Part shown: positions 30,429-38,457 of the stretch, one piece after another
How positions within the stretch are numbered: position 1 is the first letter of the stretch
Layout of the letters: the number at the start of each line of letters is the position of its first letter
Source of the DNA: Pseudomonas sp. VD-NE ins
GTDB taxonomy: Bacteria > Pseudomonadota > Gammaproteobacteria > Pseudomonadales > Pseudomonadaceae
Length of the DNA stretch: 64,000 nucleotides
Assembly: GCF_031882575.1 (NCBI RefSeq)
Contig: NZ_CP134772.1
Location: 825,001 to 889,000, forward strand
Direction: 5' to 3'
Notes under the pieces: model-generated
The model's input: the letters and a program-made list of their open reading frames with translations, nothing else
Database searches by the model: none
What the model was told of the DNA's origin: nothing
Made by a program: the position numbers and the translations under genes

Positions 30429-33050
30429 ATGATCATGGAAAGATATCTGAATTTCGTCGAGCGCTATGCGCGGGCGATTGTTTTCCTGCTGGTGGCGATT
30501 ACGGCGTATTTCACTTATACGCTGGGCGCGCTGGTGTCCGACACCAACCCTTATCTGCTCAAGGAAAGCCACCCGGCACGCAAGACCATCATCGATTTGC
30601 AGGGTGAATTCACCGGCACGTTCGACTCGGTGATGGTGGCGCTGAACAACCCGCAAACGGTGTTCAACAAATCGACGCTCAACGCGCTGTTTTCGATGTC
30701 GCAATCAGTGCGCAAGATGATCCTGGCCAACGATGCCGACAAGGAGCAGTTGGCACAGATCGTCGCCCGCCATCCAGACGACAGCCGTGCGCAGTTGTTG
30801 ACCCGGGACATTCTCGAGGGTGGTTTTTCGCAGAACGATTACGCCAACGCCAAGGCATTGCGTGATCATGCCCAGAGTCAAAACTGGGATTCCCATGATC
30901 AGCTGTTCCTGACCTTTCTCGCCGAGCGGATCAACCCGATCCGCGAAATGGCCTCGATGGGTGACCTGGAAAACATCGTCCTGACCGACGACGGCGAGTT
31001 GTTGATCCACAAAACCCTGAATGCCTATGACATGGACCCGGCGCTGGTCGAGTCGCAGATCATGGGCAACGAGTTGATGGTCGACGGGGTGGTGTCAAAG
31101 GACAAGAAAGTCGCGATGCTGGTGGCCGAGCTCGGCACCAAGCAGGACGACGCTCAGGCGCAGCTGCGGGCTTATCAGATCGTGCGTGGCATCGTCGCGC
31201 AGTATCAAGCCGAGCACCCGGAGTACAAGGACGAAATCTTCATTGCCGGCATGCCGATCTTCATCGCCGCACAGCAGGAAATCATCGATCACGACCTGGC
31301 CGTGCTGTTCCCGATCGTGTTTTTGCTGATTACCTTGCTGCTGATTTTCTTCTTCCGCAAACCACTGGGCGTGCTGCTGCCGCTGTTCAATATTCTGTTC
31401 TGCACCATCTGGACGCTCGGCCTGATGGCGCTGTTGCGGGTGCCGTTCGACCTGCTGACCAGTGTGCTGCCGGTGTTCCTGTTCACCATTTGCTGCTCGG
31501 ATGCGATCCACGTGATGGCTGAGTATTACGAGCAGAAAAATGCTGGCAAGAGCAATCGCGAGGCCAACCGCGAAACCCAGCGCTTGATGGTGGTGCCGGT
31601 GGTGTTGACGACCGTGACGACCATCGCCACGTTCATGATTTCCACCACCAACAACATTGTCAGCATCCGTAATTTCGGCGTGTTCATGTCGATCGGCCTG
31701 ACGGCGGCGCTGATCATTTCGCTGTTGCTGATTCCGGCGTGGATCGCGATCTGGGGCAAGGATCAGCCGCAGCAGGCCAAGGCCGAGGTACACAAGGAAT
31801 CGATCATCTCGCGGTATCTGGTGGCGTTCTGTGCCTGGATGATCCGCTTTCGCAAACCGATCCTGATGGTGATTCTGCCGCTGCTGGCGCTGGCCACCGT
31901 GTTCACCTTCCGCGTCGATATCGAAGACTCCGGCATTGCTTACTTCAAGCCGGAAAGCCACATTCGCGTGTCCGATCAGTTCATCAACCACGCCAAAGTA
32001 GCGGGCACGGCGCCGGGCTGGATCGCGATCGACAGCAAAGAGCCGCGCGGCGTGCTGACCACCGAAGTGGTGCAGTTCATCGACAAGCTTGACCACTTCA
32101 TCAAGCAGCAACCGAACGTCAGTTATGGCTACTCGCTGGCGACTTACGTCAAGCGCATGAACCTGGTGCTCAACGACATGAACCCGGATTATCTGCGGGT
32201 GCCGAATGCCGTGGAGAAGGTCACGTCGGTCAATGACGACGGGCAGGTCGAGCAGTTTGAAGTGCCGGGCAATTCGCTGATCGAACAGCACGTGATGCTG
32301 TTCGAAAACGGTGGCGGTTCGGACCTGAACAACGTGCTCAACGCCGATTTCTCCAAGGCCTTGACCCTGTACACCATGACCTCGTCGGTCGCCAGCGACT
32401 ATCAGGGCATGCTCGACCGCCTCGATGCCTGGCTGCTGCTGAACAAACCGGCCAACCTGGAAGTGACCCACGCCGGCACGCCGTTGATCTGGACCGGGGT
32501 GTTGCAGGAAATCACTCAGGGCCAGGTGCTGAGTTTTTCCCTGGCCTTGCTGGTCGTCACGCTGATGATGATGTACTGGCTCAAATCGGTGCGCCTCGGT
32601 GTGCTCGGCATGTTGACCTTGCTGACCACGTCGGTGACGGTCTACGGCTTCATGTTCCTGTTCGGCATCGAGCTGAACATCGGCACGACGCTGGTGACGT
32701 TCCTGGTGGTCGGCGTGGTGGATTACGCGGTGCACCTGCTGTCACGCATCAAGTTGCTGGTGCAGCAGGGCATTGAGATTGACGCGGCCATTTTGCAGGC
32801 GATGCACAGCGTCGGCCGCTCGACGGTGATCAACGTGGTGATCTTCTCCGTGGGCTTCATGGCGCTGCTGTTTTCCGACTTCAAGCCGATTGTCGATCTC
32901 GGCGCACTGGTGGCGATGGCGCTGTTTTCCAGCGGGGTCATGACCATTGTCCTGGTGACGCTGGTATCGCCGTGGTTCTTTGCGGCGATTGCGCCGGTGC
33001 ATGCACCGGTTCAAGCGCTGCGCACAGAAGGGGAGCCGGTGCCAGGCTGA
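30429..33050 (+). CDS. RND-superfamily MMPL-type lipid exporter
   Basis: The 873-residue protein has a hydrophobic N-terminal helix (IVFLLVAITAYFTYTLGAL), a large periplasmic loop, a bundle of helices around residues 290-450, another helix near 475-500, a second periplasmic loop and a last bundle near 695-860. This duplicated plan is that of MMPL/SSD-type RND transporters that move lipids or hydrophobic products. A second ATG at 30435 would remove two residues. It closes the cluster. Together with the LolA-like and DUF1302 proteins it resembles the transport modules found in aryl-polyene clusters. Confidence 0.88.
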   Translation: MIMERYLNFVERYARAIVFLLVAITAYFTYTLGALVSDTNPYLLKESHPARKTIIDLQGEFTGTFDSVMVALNNPQTVFNKSTLNALFSMSQSVRKMILANDADKEQLAQIVARHPDDSRAQLLTRDILEGGFSQNDYANAKALRDHAQSQNWDSHDQLFLTFLAERINPIREMASMGDLENIVLTDDGELLIHKTLNAYDMDPALVESQIMGNELMVDGVVSKDKKVAMLVAELGTKQDDAQAQLRAYQIVRGIVAQYQAEHPEYKDEIFIAGMPIFIAAQQEIIDHDLAVLFPIVFLLITLLLIFFFRKPLGVLLPLFNILFCTIWTLGLMALLRVPFDLLTSVLPVFLFTICCSDAIHVMAEYYEQKNAGKSNREANRETQRLMVVPVVLTTVTTIATFMISTTNNIVSIRNFGVFMSIGLTAALIISLLLIPAWIAIWGKDQPQQAKAEVHKESIISRYLVAFCAWMIRFRKPILMVILPLLALATVFTFRVDIEDSGIAYFKPESHIRVSDQFINHAKVAGTAPGWIAIDSKEPRGVLTTEVVQFIDKLDHFIKQQPNVSYGYSLATYVKRMNLVLNDMNPDYLRVPNAVEKVTSVNDDGQVEQFEVPGNSLIEQHVMLFENGGGSDLNNVLNADFSKALTLYTMTSSVASDYQGMLDRLDAWLLLNKPANLEVTHAGTPLIWTGVLQEITQGQVLSFSLALLVVTLMMMYWLKSVRLGVLGMLTLLTTSVTVYGFMFLFGIELNIGTTLVTFLVVGVVDYAVHLLSRIKLLVQQGIEIDAAILQAMHSVGRSTVINVVIFSVGFMALLFSDFKPIVDLGALVAMALFSSGVMTIVLVTLVSPWFFAAIAPVHAPVQALRTEGEPVPG

Positions 33051-33090
33051 TTCGCCAACGACCGGGCGCGCCTGTCCTGAGACGACAGGC

Positions 33091-33148
33091 AAACCCGGTC
33101 ATGCGGCGCAGCAGGGTTTTCAGTTCAGTGTATTGACCGGGTTTTTTT
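33091..33148. terminator. Possible long-loop terminator after the biosynthetic cluster
   Basis: AAACCCGGTC (33091-33100) pairs with GACCGGGTTT (from 33135), followed by a T-run on the plus strand. The loop is about 34 bases, unusually long, and the right arm lies inside the 3' end of the MerR gene. A second short hairpin (CCTGTC with GACAGG, about 33071-33087) precedes it. It could limit read-through from the cluster into the convergent regulator gene. Confidence 0.45.
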
Positions 33149-33530
33149 CGCCATAGCGAGCGATGCGTTCGAACTGGCATTCCTGACGGGCGTCGTTGAG
33201 GTTGTGTTCAAACGCCTCGAGGCCATCATGCAATTGCTGCAAATCGCCGATCTGGGTCACCAGTTCGGCTTTTTTTTCGGCAATGGCTCGTTGCGCCATG
33301 TCCCACGGGAATTCGTCGCCGCGGTAGTTGTTGAGGATCACCTGCAGCTCTTTGAGCTTGAAGCCCAGTTGCTGGGCGCACTTGATGAACGTCAAAACCT
33401 CGACACTTTGCTGGCTGTAGATGCGGTACTTGCCTTCACGCTTGGGCTCGGGCAACAGGCCGATTTCTTCGTAATGGCGAATGCTTTTGACTGTGGTGCC
33501 CGACAGCTGGGCGGCTTTGCCGATATACAT
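33120..33530 (-). CDS. MerR-family transcriptional regulator
   Basis: The 136-residue protein has the MerR N-terminal HTH (MYIGKAAQLSGTTVKSIRHY, EEIGLLPEPKREGKYRIYS), the coiled dimerisation helix and a short effector region. It resembles CueR/ZntR-type proteins in length but has only two cysteines (Cys51, Cys118) and lacks their C-terminal metal-binding Cys pair, so another signal is likely. An ATG at 33578 would add 16 residues. It is convergent with the MMPL exporter gene and lies 199 bp downstream of the quinone-reductase gene on the same strand. Matching MerR-type promoters occur before that gene and before the ACP gene, so it is the best candidate regulator of both. Confidence 0.88.
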   Translation of the reverse strand: MYIGKAAQLSGTTVKSIRHYEEIGLLPEPKREGKYRIYSQQSVEVLTFIKCAQQLGFKLKELQVILNNYRGDEFPWDMAQRAIAEKKAELVTQIGDLQQLHDGLEAFEHNLNDARQECQFERIARYGEKNPVNTLN

Positions 33531-33729
33531 AAGGTCCGTCTCGATGGTCAAACATAGCGTAGCGCGATCGGGCGTCATGCCGGATCGGCGGCGATTATAT
33601 GTCCAATACCATCTGAAAATTGCAACTGCGCGTAAATGACGTGCACAGGCGACGGACGGGCGCGTGAAGGGAACCCGAAGAGACACTGACGGCGGCGGGT
33701 GCGCCGTCAGTTGCGGCGGCTGGAAAACC

Positions 33730-34305
33730 TTAGACGGCGGCGGTCACGCGCGCCTTTTCCAGCCAGGCATCGCGCTGGTTTGGCTTGGAGCCAAGGATCG
33801 GCCCGAAGGTCAGCGTCTTCAGTGGCTTGATGCCGCAGAATTCCAGCGTGGTCTTGCGCATCTGATTCAGCCCCGGCATACCGTAGATCCATTTGTAGTA
33901 CCAGTACGGCGTGTCCATGGTCACCAGCAAATGCGCGGTGCGGCCCTTGAGCAGCTTGTCGGGGAAGGCTTTGCCTTCGCGATATTTGAAGGCGAAACCC
34001 GGCAGGAAAATCCGGTCAACGAAGCCTTTCAACAGCGCCGGAATCCCGCCCCACCAGATCGGATAGACGAATGTCAGGTGCTCGGCCCAGGTGATATCGG
34101 CTTGCGCTTGCAGCAGATCCGGTTCCAGTGGCTGCACCTTGTTGTAGCCTTCGTGCAGGACCGGGTCGAACTCCAGCGCATCCAGACGCAACAGCCGCAC
34201 GTCATGCCCGGCGTCCTTGGCGGCCTGAACATAGGTGTCACTCAATGCCCCGCAAAAGCTGTCGGTGGAGGGGTGACCCAGTATCACGAGCATTCGTTTG
34301 CTCAT
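33730..34305 (-). CDS. NAD(P)H dehydrogenase (quinone)-like flavodoxin-fold protein
   Basis: The 191-residue protein has a flavodoxin-like fold: the FMN/FAD phosphate region LVILGHPSTDSFCGALSDTY, YPIWWGGIPALLKGFVDRIF and DTPYWYYKWIYGMPGLNQMR. Such enzymes make two-electron reductions of quinones. The ATG at 34305 has AGGAG upstream; an upstream in-frame start at 34380 would overlap the promoter. A MerR-type promoter ends about 27 bp before it. A 10-bp perfect hairpin without a T-run follows on the coding strand (33685-33711). The MerR gene lies downstream. Confidence 0.85.
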   Translation of the reverse strand: MSKRMLVILGHPSTDSFCGALSDTYVQAAKDAGHDVRLLRLDALEFDPVLHEGYNKVQPLEPDLLQAQADITWAEHLTFVYPIWWGGIPALLKGFVDRIFLPGFAFKYREGKAFPDKLLKGRTAHLLVTMDTPYWYYKWIYGMPGLNQMRKTTLEFCGIKPLKTLTFGPILGSKPNQRDAWLEKARVTAAV

Positions 34306-34332
34306 TGTGTGTACTCCTGAAATGAAGCTCAC

Positions 34333-34364
34333 AGGATAGAGTCTGCCCCTAGCGGTAGAGTCAA
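34333..34364 (-). promoter_or_regulatory. Putative MerR-type promoter/operator of the quinone-reductase gene
   Basis: Read on the minus strand, -35 TTGACT (34364-34359) and -10 TATCCT (34338-34333) are 20 bp apart. The spacer holds an imperfect palindrome centred on GCTAGGGG. It begins with the same TTGACTCT as the element at 18247-18278, has GGGCAGA at the same place, and has the same spacer length. The -35 overlaps the stop codon of the upstream LysR gene. It resembles promoters activated by MerR proteins by DNA untwisting. Confidence 0.72.
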
Positions 34365-35242
34365 GGCACCAGCGCATCAAACAAGGCCCGGGCGTAGCCG
34401 GGCAGGTGATCGAAGTCCCGCGCGCACAGTTGCAGAGTGCGATGGGCCCAGACTTCGTCCAGCGGCCGGCACGTTACCGAGTGCACCGCCGCCCAGCGCT
34501 CGATGGCCACCTTGGGCACGATGGCCAGCCCCGCACCTCGCGCCACCATGCGCATGACGCCCTCGAAGCCATCGGCACGGATCCGGATCGACATGCGCTG
34601 GCCGATGTGCAGCGCTTGTTCCTCCAGGTGAATCGCCAGCGCGCTGTGGCTGCCAAGCGCTACATAGTCGTGCGCCAGGGTTTCACCAAACGTCAGCGAC
34701 GCCTGACTCGCCAAAACATGCTCAGGGGGCAGGATCAGCACCAATGGATCGTCGCGAAAGGGCCGGGTCTGCAGGCCGTGGGTGTCGACCGCATCGGAGA
34801 CGATCCCGAGCTCCGCCGCGCCTTGGCGCAGGGCGTGAGTGATGCGCGCGCTGGGCAATTCCTGCAAGTCGATGTCGAGATTGGGGTGATCGCACAGGAA
34901 GTCCGCGAGTGCTTCCGGCAGGTATTCGGTGATTGCCGTGGTGTTGCACAGCAAGCGCACCTGACCTTTGACGCCTTGGGCATAGTCGGCCAGATCCTGC
35001 TGCAGGCGTTCGGCTTGTTGCAGGAGGATGCGCGCGTGCTGAGCGAGGGCTTTTCCGGCGGCCGTCGGTGTGACGCCACGGCGGCCGCGCTCTAGAAAGT
35101 CGACCCCAAGCGAGGCTTCCATGGCGCGGATTCTGGCGCTGGCGGCGGCCAGGGATAAATGGCTGCGGGCGGCGCCGGCGGTGATGTTGCCGGTGTCGAG
35201 GATGTGCAGGTAGAGGCGCAGGTCGGTGAGGTCGAAGTGCAT
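34361..35242 (-). CDS. LysR-family transcriptional regulator
   Basis: The 293-residue protein has an N-terminal HTH (LRLYLHILDTGNITAGAARS, followed by LSLAAASARIRAMEASLGVDFLERGRRGVTPT) and a periplasmic-binding-like effector domain. A repeat lies upstream, and the TauE/SafE permease gene is divergent at 232 bp, so it may regulate that permease. The effector is unknown. Its stop codon overlaps the promoter of the downstream quinone-reductase gene. Confidence 0.87.
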   Translation of the reverse strand: MHFDLTDLRLYLHILDTGNITAGAARSHLSLAAASARIRAMEASLGVDFLERGRRGVTPTAAGKALAQHARILLQQAERLQQDLADYAQGVKGQVRLLCNTTAITEYLPEALADFLCDHPNLDIDLQELPSARITHALRQGAAELGIVSDAVDTHGLQTRPFRDDPLVLILPPEHVLASQASLTFGETLAHDYVALGSHSALAIHLEEQALHIGQRMSIRIRADGFEGVMRMVARGAGLAIVPKVAIERWAAVHSVTCRPLDEVWAHRTLQLCARDFDHLPGYARALFDALVP

Positions 35243-35280
35243 GGGCAGCCTCTGGTTTTTGTGGTGTCTGGGCTGGCCCC

Positions 35281-35370
35281 ATCGCTGGCAAGCCAGCTCC
35301 CACAGGTTTCAGTATTGATCTCAAAATGTGTGAACAACAAAAATACTGTGGGAGCTGGCTTGCCAGCGAT
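35281..35370. repeat. Inverted pair of REP-type repeats
   Basis: Two 24-bp arms, ATCGCTGGCAAGCCAGCTCC... and its reverse complement, face each other across a 42-bp spacer. The same family recurs at 39693, 45525 and, in variants, at 39820, 51655, 55211 and 57091. Such paired palindromes are common between genes in the P. fluorescens group. Confidence 0.9.
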
Positions 35371-35473
35371 GAGGCCAAAAGCCTCAAAGAAAATTTCAGC
35401 CTCTTGTTGGACAGGAGGCAGCCTCAGTATATGGCAGATTTTCAGCCAACCCCGACTGGCGCACAGTAGCGCC

Positions 35474-36238
35474 ATGAACACACTCACAGATTTCTACCAA
35501 CACCTCGGCCTCGCCCTGTCTTTGCTGGTCGTGATGACCTTCATCCTCGCCGGCCTGATCAAAGGCGTGATCGGTCTCGGCCTGCCCACCGTCGCCATGG
35601 GCTTGCTCGGTCTGGCTATGGCGCCGTCGCAGGCAGCCGTGTTGCTGATCATTCCGGCAACTCTGACCAATGTCTGGCAACTGGCATTCGGCGGGCACTT
35701 GAAAGGACTGATCAAACGCCTCTGGCCAATGCTGCTGATGATCTTCCTCGGCAGCGGAATCGGCACGTTGTCGATCGGCATGGCGGGCGGGCATTGGGTG
35801 GTGCGCGGGCTCGGCGCGGCCCTGTTCCTCTATGCGTTGAGTGGCTTGTTTCTGCCAACGCTGAGCGTCAATCCACGCCATGAAGGCTGGCTGGGGCCGG
35901 CGTGCGGTTTGATCACCGGTGTCATCACCTCGGCTACCGGTGTCTTCGTGATTCCAGCTGTGCCGTACTTGCAGGCGCTGGGCTTGAATCGCGATCAACT
36001 GGTGCAGGCGCTGGGCCTGTCTTTCACCGTTTCGACGTTGGCGCTGGCCGCTGGTTTGCTCTGGCGCGGCGCCCTCGGTGGCGGCGAACTCAGTGCTTCA
36101 CTGCTGGCGCTGATCCCGGCCATTCTCGGCATGTTGCTTGGCCAATGGCTGCGCGAGCGCATCAGCGCCGTGCTGTTCAAGCGGGTGTTCTTTATCGGTA
36201 TGGGCGCGCTTGGCGCCCATTTATTGATCAGCGGTTAG
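35474..36238 (+). CDS. TauE/SafE-family membrane permease
   Basis: The 254-residue protein is almost wholly hydrophobic with about eight predicted membrane helices. The N-terminal repeat FILAGLIKGVIGLGLPTVAMGLL and the later GLITGVITSATGVFVIPAVPYLQALG are the two sequence repeats of the sulfite exporter TauE/SafE family. Members export or import small sulfur-containing or other organic anions; the substrate cannot be told. The ATG at 35474 is chosen because upstream in-frame codons fall within the REP repeat. Its 3' end overlaps the convergent ABM gene by 11 bp. Confidence 0.87.
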   Translation: MNTLTDFYQHLGLALSLLVVMTFILAGLIKGVIGLGLPTVAMGLLGLAMAPSQAAVLLIIPATLTNVWQLAFGGHLKGLIKRLWPMLLMIFLGSGIGTLSIGMAGGHWVVRGLGAALFLYALSGLFLPTLSVNPRHEGWLGPACGLITGVITSATGVFVIPAVPYLQALGLNRDQLVQALGLSFTVSTLALAAGLLWRGALGGGELSASLLALIPAILGMLLGQWLRERISAVLFKRVFFIGMGALGAHLLISG

Positions 36239-36542
36239 CCGAAGCTTCGCTGAGCATTTCAATCTGGCGGATATCAAAATCACGTTCCAGATAATCCATG
36301 CGCCGCTCAAAGAATGCCTTCATATGCGGCAGATTCGAATGCACATCCAGGTGCGCCTGCGACGCCCAGATCTCGTAGAAGATAAACAGCGTCGGGTCTT
36401 CCTTGTCGCGCAGCATGTGGTACTCGATGCAACCTGGCTCGGCGCGGCTCGGTTCGACGTAGGCGCGAAACAGCGCTTCGAAAGCCTCGGATTGTTCCGG
36501 GCGGGTCTTGGCGTGCAGGATAAAACCCAAGCGTTCACTCAT
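36228..36542 (-). CDS. Antibiotic biosynthesis monooxygenase (ABM) domain protein
   Basis: The 104-residue product is a single ABM/YgiN-like ferredoxin-fold domain (LGFILHAKTRPEQSEAFEAL, RAEPGCIEYHMLRDKEDPTL, FYEIWASQAHLDVHSNLPHM). Despite the name, such small dimeric proteins are often quinol or general monooxygenases. It is divergent from mdaB, which encodes a quinone reductase; YgiN and MdaB are also linked in E. coli, so a joint role in quinone redox cycling is likely. The ATG at 36542 has GGAG upstream. Confidence 0.85.
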   Translation of the reverse strand: MSERLGFILHAKTRPEQSEAFEALFRAYVEPSRAEPGCIEYHMLRDKEDPTLFIFYEIWASQAHLDVHSNLPHMKAFFERRMDYLERDFDIRQIEMLSEASANR

Positions 36543-36726
36543 CACAACGACTCCTCACATTCAGAATGCCGCGGATGTTATTGCAACAATCGGCGATAGA
36601 TTCGTGCTTTTTGGTCAAATGTATTTTGCGCAATCGGGCCTTATTCCGCGCGCGACACATCATTAATCTGCCGCCATTCCAGTTTCTCTTCTCCATCCAG
36701 CCCAATGGCTGCGCCGAGGCTTTCTC

Positions 36727-37317
36727 ATGAAAAAAGTGCTGTTGCTCAATGGCGGTAAAAAATTCGCTCACTCCGACGGTCGCTACAACACCACCCTGCA
36801 CGAGGCCGCGTTGAGCGTGCTGGATCGCGGCGGTGTCGATGTGAAAACCACCTTCATTGACGAGGGCTACGACGTTGCCGAAGAGGTGGCGAAATTTCTC
36901 TGGGCCGACGTGATCATTTATCAGATGCCGGGCTGGTGGATGGGCGCACCGTGGACAGTGAAAAAGTACCTCGACGAAGTCTTCACCGAAGGTCACGGCA
37001 GCCTCTACGCTAGCGACGGCCGCACCCGTTCCGACGCGTCGCAGAAGTACGGCAGCGGAGGCCTGATTCAGGGCAAGCAATACATGCTGTCGCTGACCTG
37101 GAACGCACCGCAGCAGGCCTTCGATGACCCGACTGATTTCTTTGAAGCCAAAGGTGTGGATGCGGTGTACTTCCCGTTTCACAAGGCCAACGAATTTCTG
37201 GGCATGACCGGTTTGCCGACGTTCCTCTGTGTCGACGTGATGAAGCGGCCGAACATCGAGGCTGATGTGGCGCGTTATGAGCAGCATCTGACCGAGGTGT
37301 TTGGTCTCAAGGCCTGA
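36727..37317 (+). CDS. mdaB: MdaB, NADPH:quinone oxidoreductase (modulator of drug activity B)
   Basis: The 196-residue flavodoxin-fold protein has KVLLLNGGKKFAHSDGRYNT, the segment IIYQMPGWWMGAPWTVKKYL and DEVFTEGHGSLYASDGRTRSD, which are characteristic of MdaB. It reduces quinones by two electrons and protects against redox cycling. It lies in a divergent pair with the ABM gene, with 184 bp between them, and a LysR gene follows downstream after an inverted repeat. Full length. Confidence 0.92.
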   Translation: MKKVLLLNGGKKFAHSDGRYNTTLHEAALSVLDRGGVDVKTTFIDEGYDVAEEVAKFLWADVIIYQMPGWWMGAPWTVKKYLDEVFTEGHGSLYASDGRTRSDASQKYGSGGLIQGKQYMLSLTWNAPQQAFDDPTDFFEAKGVDAVYFPFHKANEFLGMTGLPTFLCVDVMKRPNIEADVARYEQHLTEVFGLKA

Positions 37318-37350
37318 ATGGTTTCGGGCTACTATCGGTGGTAACAGCAA

Positions 37351-37420
37351 AAGATCGCAGCCTTCGGCAGCTCCTACAGGAACCCATTTCCATGTAGGAG
37401 CTGCCGAAGGCTGCGATCTT
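37351..37420. repeat. Inverted repeat of the GATCGCAGCCTTCGGCAGCT family
   Basis: A 28-bp arm starting AAGATCGCAGCC is followed after about 14 bp by its reverse complement. An almost identical copy is at 43800-43876. It lies between mdaB and the LysR gene and can form a long cruciform or act as a terminator-like hairpin. Confidence 0.9.
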
Positions 37421-37442
37421 GGCGATCTCAAAGAGGACACCC

Positions 37443-38354
37443 GTGAAAGCCAGATCCGATGAGTTGCAGATTTTCGTCTGCGTGATCGAATGCGGTTCGA
37501 TTTCCGCCGCCGCCGAACAGGTCGGGCAAACGCCTTCGGCGGTCAGCCGCACGTTGTCGAAGCTGGAAGCCAAGCTCGACACCACGCTGATCAACCGCAC
37601 CACGCGGCGCATGGACCTGACCGAGGAGGGCAAGTATTTCTTCGAGCAGGCCAAGCTGATTCTCGATCAGATGGAGCAACTCGAAGAGCGCCTGTCTTCG
37701 CGCCAGCAAACCCCGTCCGGTCGCTTGCGAATCAATGCCGCATCACCGTTCATGCTCCACGCGGTGGTCCCGTACATCGACGAATTCCGTCGGCTCTATC
37801 CGGACATCCAGCTCGAACTCAACAGCAATGACCTGATCATTGACCTGCTGGAACAAAGCACCGACGTCGCCATCCGTATCGGCACCCTCGCTGACTCGAC
37901 GCTGCATGCGCGCTCGCTCGGTTGCAGTCCGCTGCTGATCGTCGCCAGCCCGGCCTATCTGGAAAAGCATGGCGCGCCGCAGCAAGTGGCCGATCTGAGC
38001 GAACACACCTTGCTTGGCTTCACCCAGAACGAAGGCCTCAACCAATGGCCGCTGCGCTATGTGCACGGCGACCGCTGGCCGATCACCCCGGCAATCAGCG
38101 CGTCCAGCGGCGAGACCGTGCGCCATCTGGCGCTGGAAGGGCAGGGCATCGCCTGCCTGTCGCACTTCATGACCATCGACGACATCCGTGCCGGGCGCCT
38201 GAAAGTCCTGCTCGGTGAATTCAACAGCGGTTATCGCCAGCCGATCAACGCCGTGTACTACCGTAACTCGCAACTGGCGCTGCGCATTCAATGCTTCCTC
38301 GACTTCATCCAGAGCAAACTCGCCGCTTACGCCAGCGCCGATTTCAAGGGCTGA
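37443..38354 (+). CDS. LysR-family transcriptional regulator
   Basis: The 303-residue protein has a typical HTH (LQIFVCVIECGSISAAAEQV, GQTPSAVSRTLSKLEAKLDT, then RTTRRMDLTEEGKYFFEQA) and an effector domain. It is close to the LysR subgroup often found next to oxidoreductases such as mdaB. GTG at 37443 with AGAGG upstream is chosen; an in-frame TTG at 37419 falls within the inverted repeat. It may regulate mdaB or the downstream epimerase gene. Confidence 0.87.
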   Translation: MKARSDELQIFVCVIECGSISAAAEQVGQTPSAVSRTLSKLEAKLDTTLINRTTRRMDLTEEGKYFFEQAKLILDQMEQLEERLSSRQQTPSGRLRINAASPFMLHAVVPYIDEFRRLYPDIQLELNSNDLIIDLLEQSTDVAIRIGTLADSTLHARSLGCSPLLIVASPAYLEKHGAPQQVADLSEHTLLGFTQNEGLNQWPLRYVHGDRWPITPAISASSGETVRHLALEGQGIACLSHFMTIDDIRAGRLKVLLGEFNSGYRQPINAVYYRNSQLALRIQCFLDFIQSKLAAYASADFKG

Positions 38355-38457
38355 TTCGTGACCTCTGCGCAAGAGTGAATTGGGTGGGGGCGGGTTTTTC
38401 CCTCGGATCCACAGGCCGATACTCGTCCCATCACTTATTCACGCAGGGAGTTATTCC

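Noticed and set aside
18364..33050. Reading the cluster as an aryl polyene locus
   Set aside because: The KS pairs and the MMPL/LolA parts are similar, but no dehydratase, aryl-starter enzymes or methyltransferase are present, and the aminotransferase-reductase fusion does not belong to that type.
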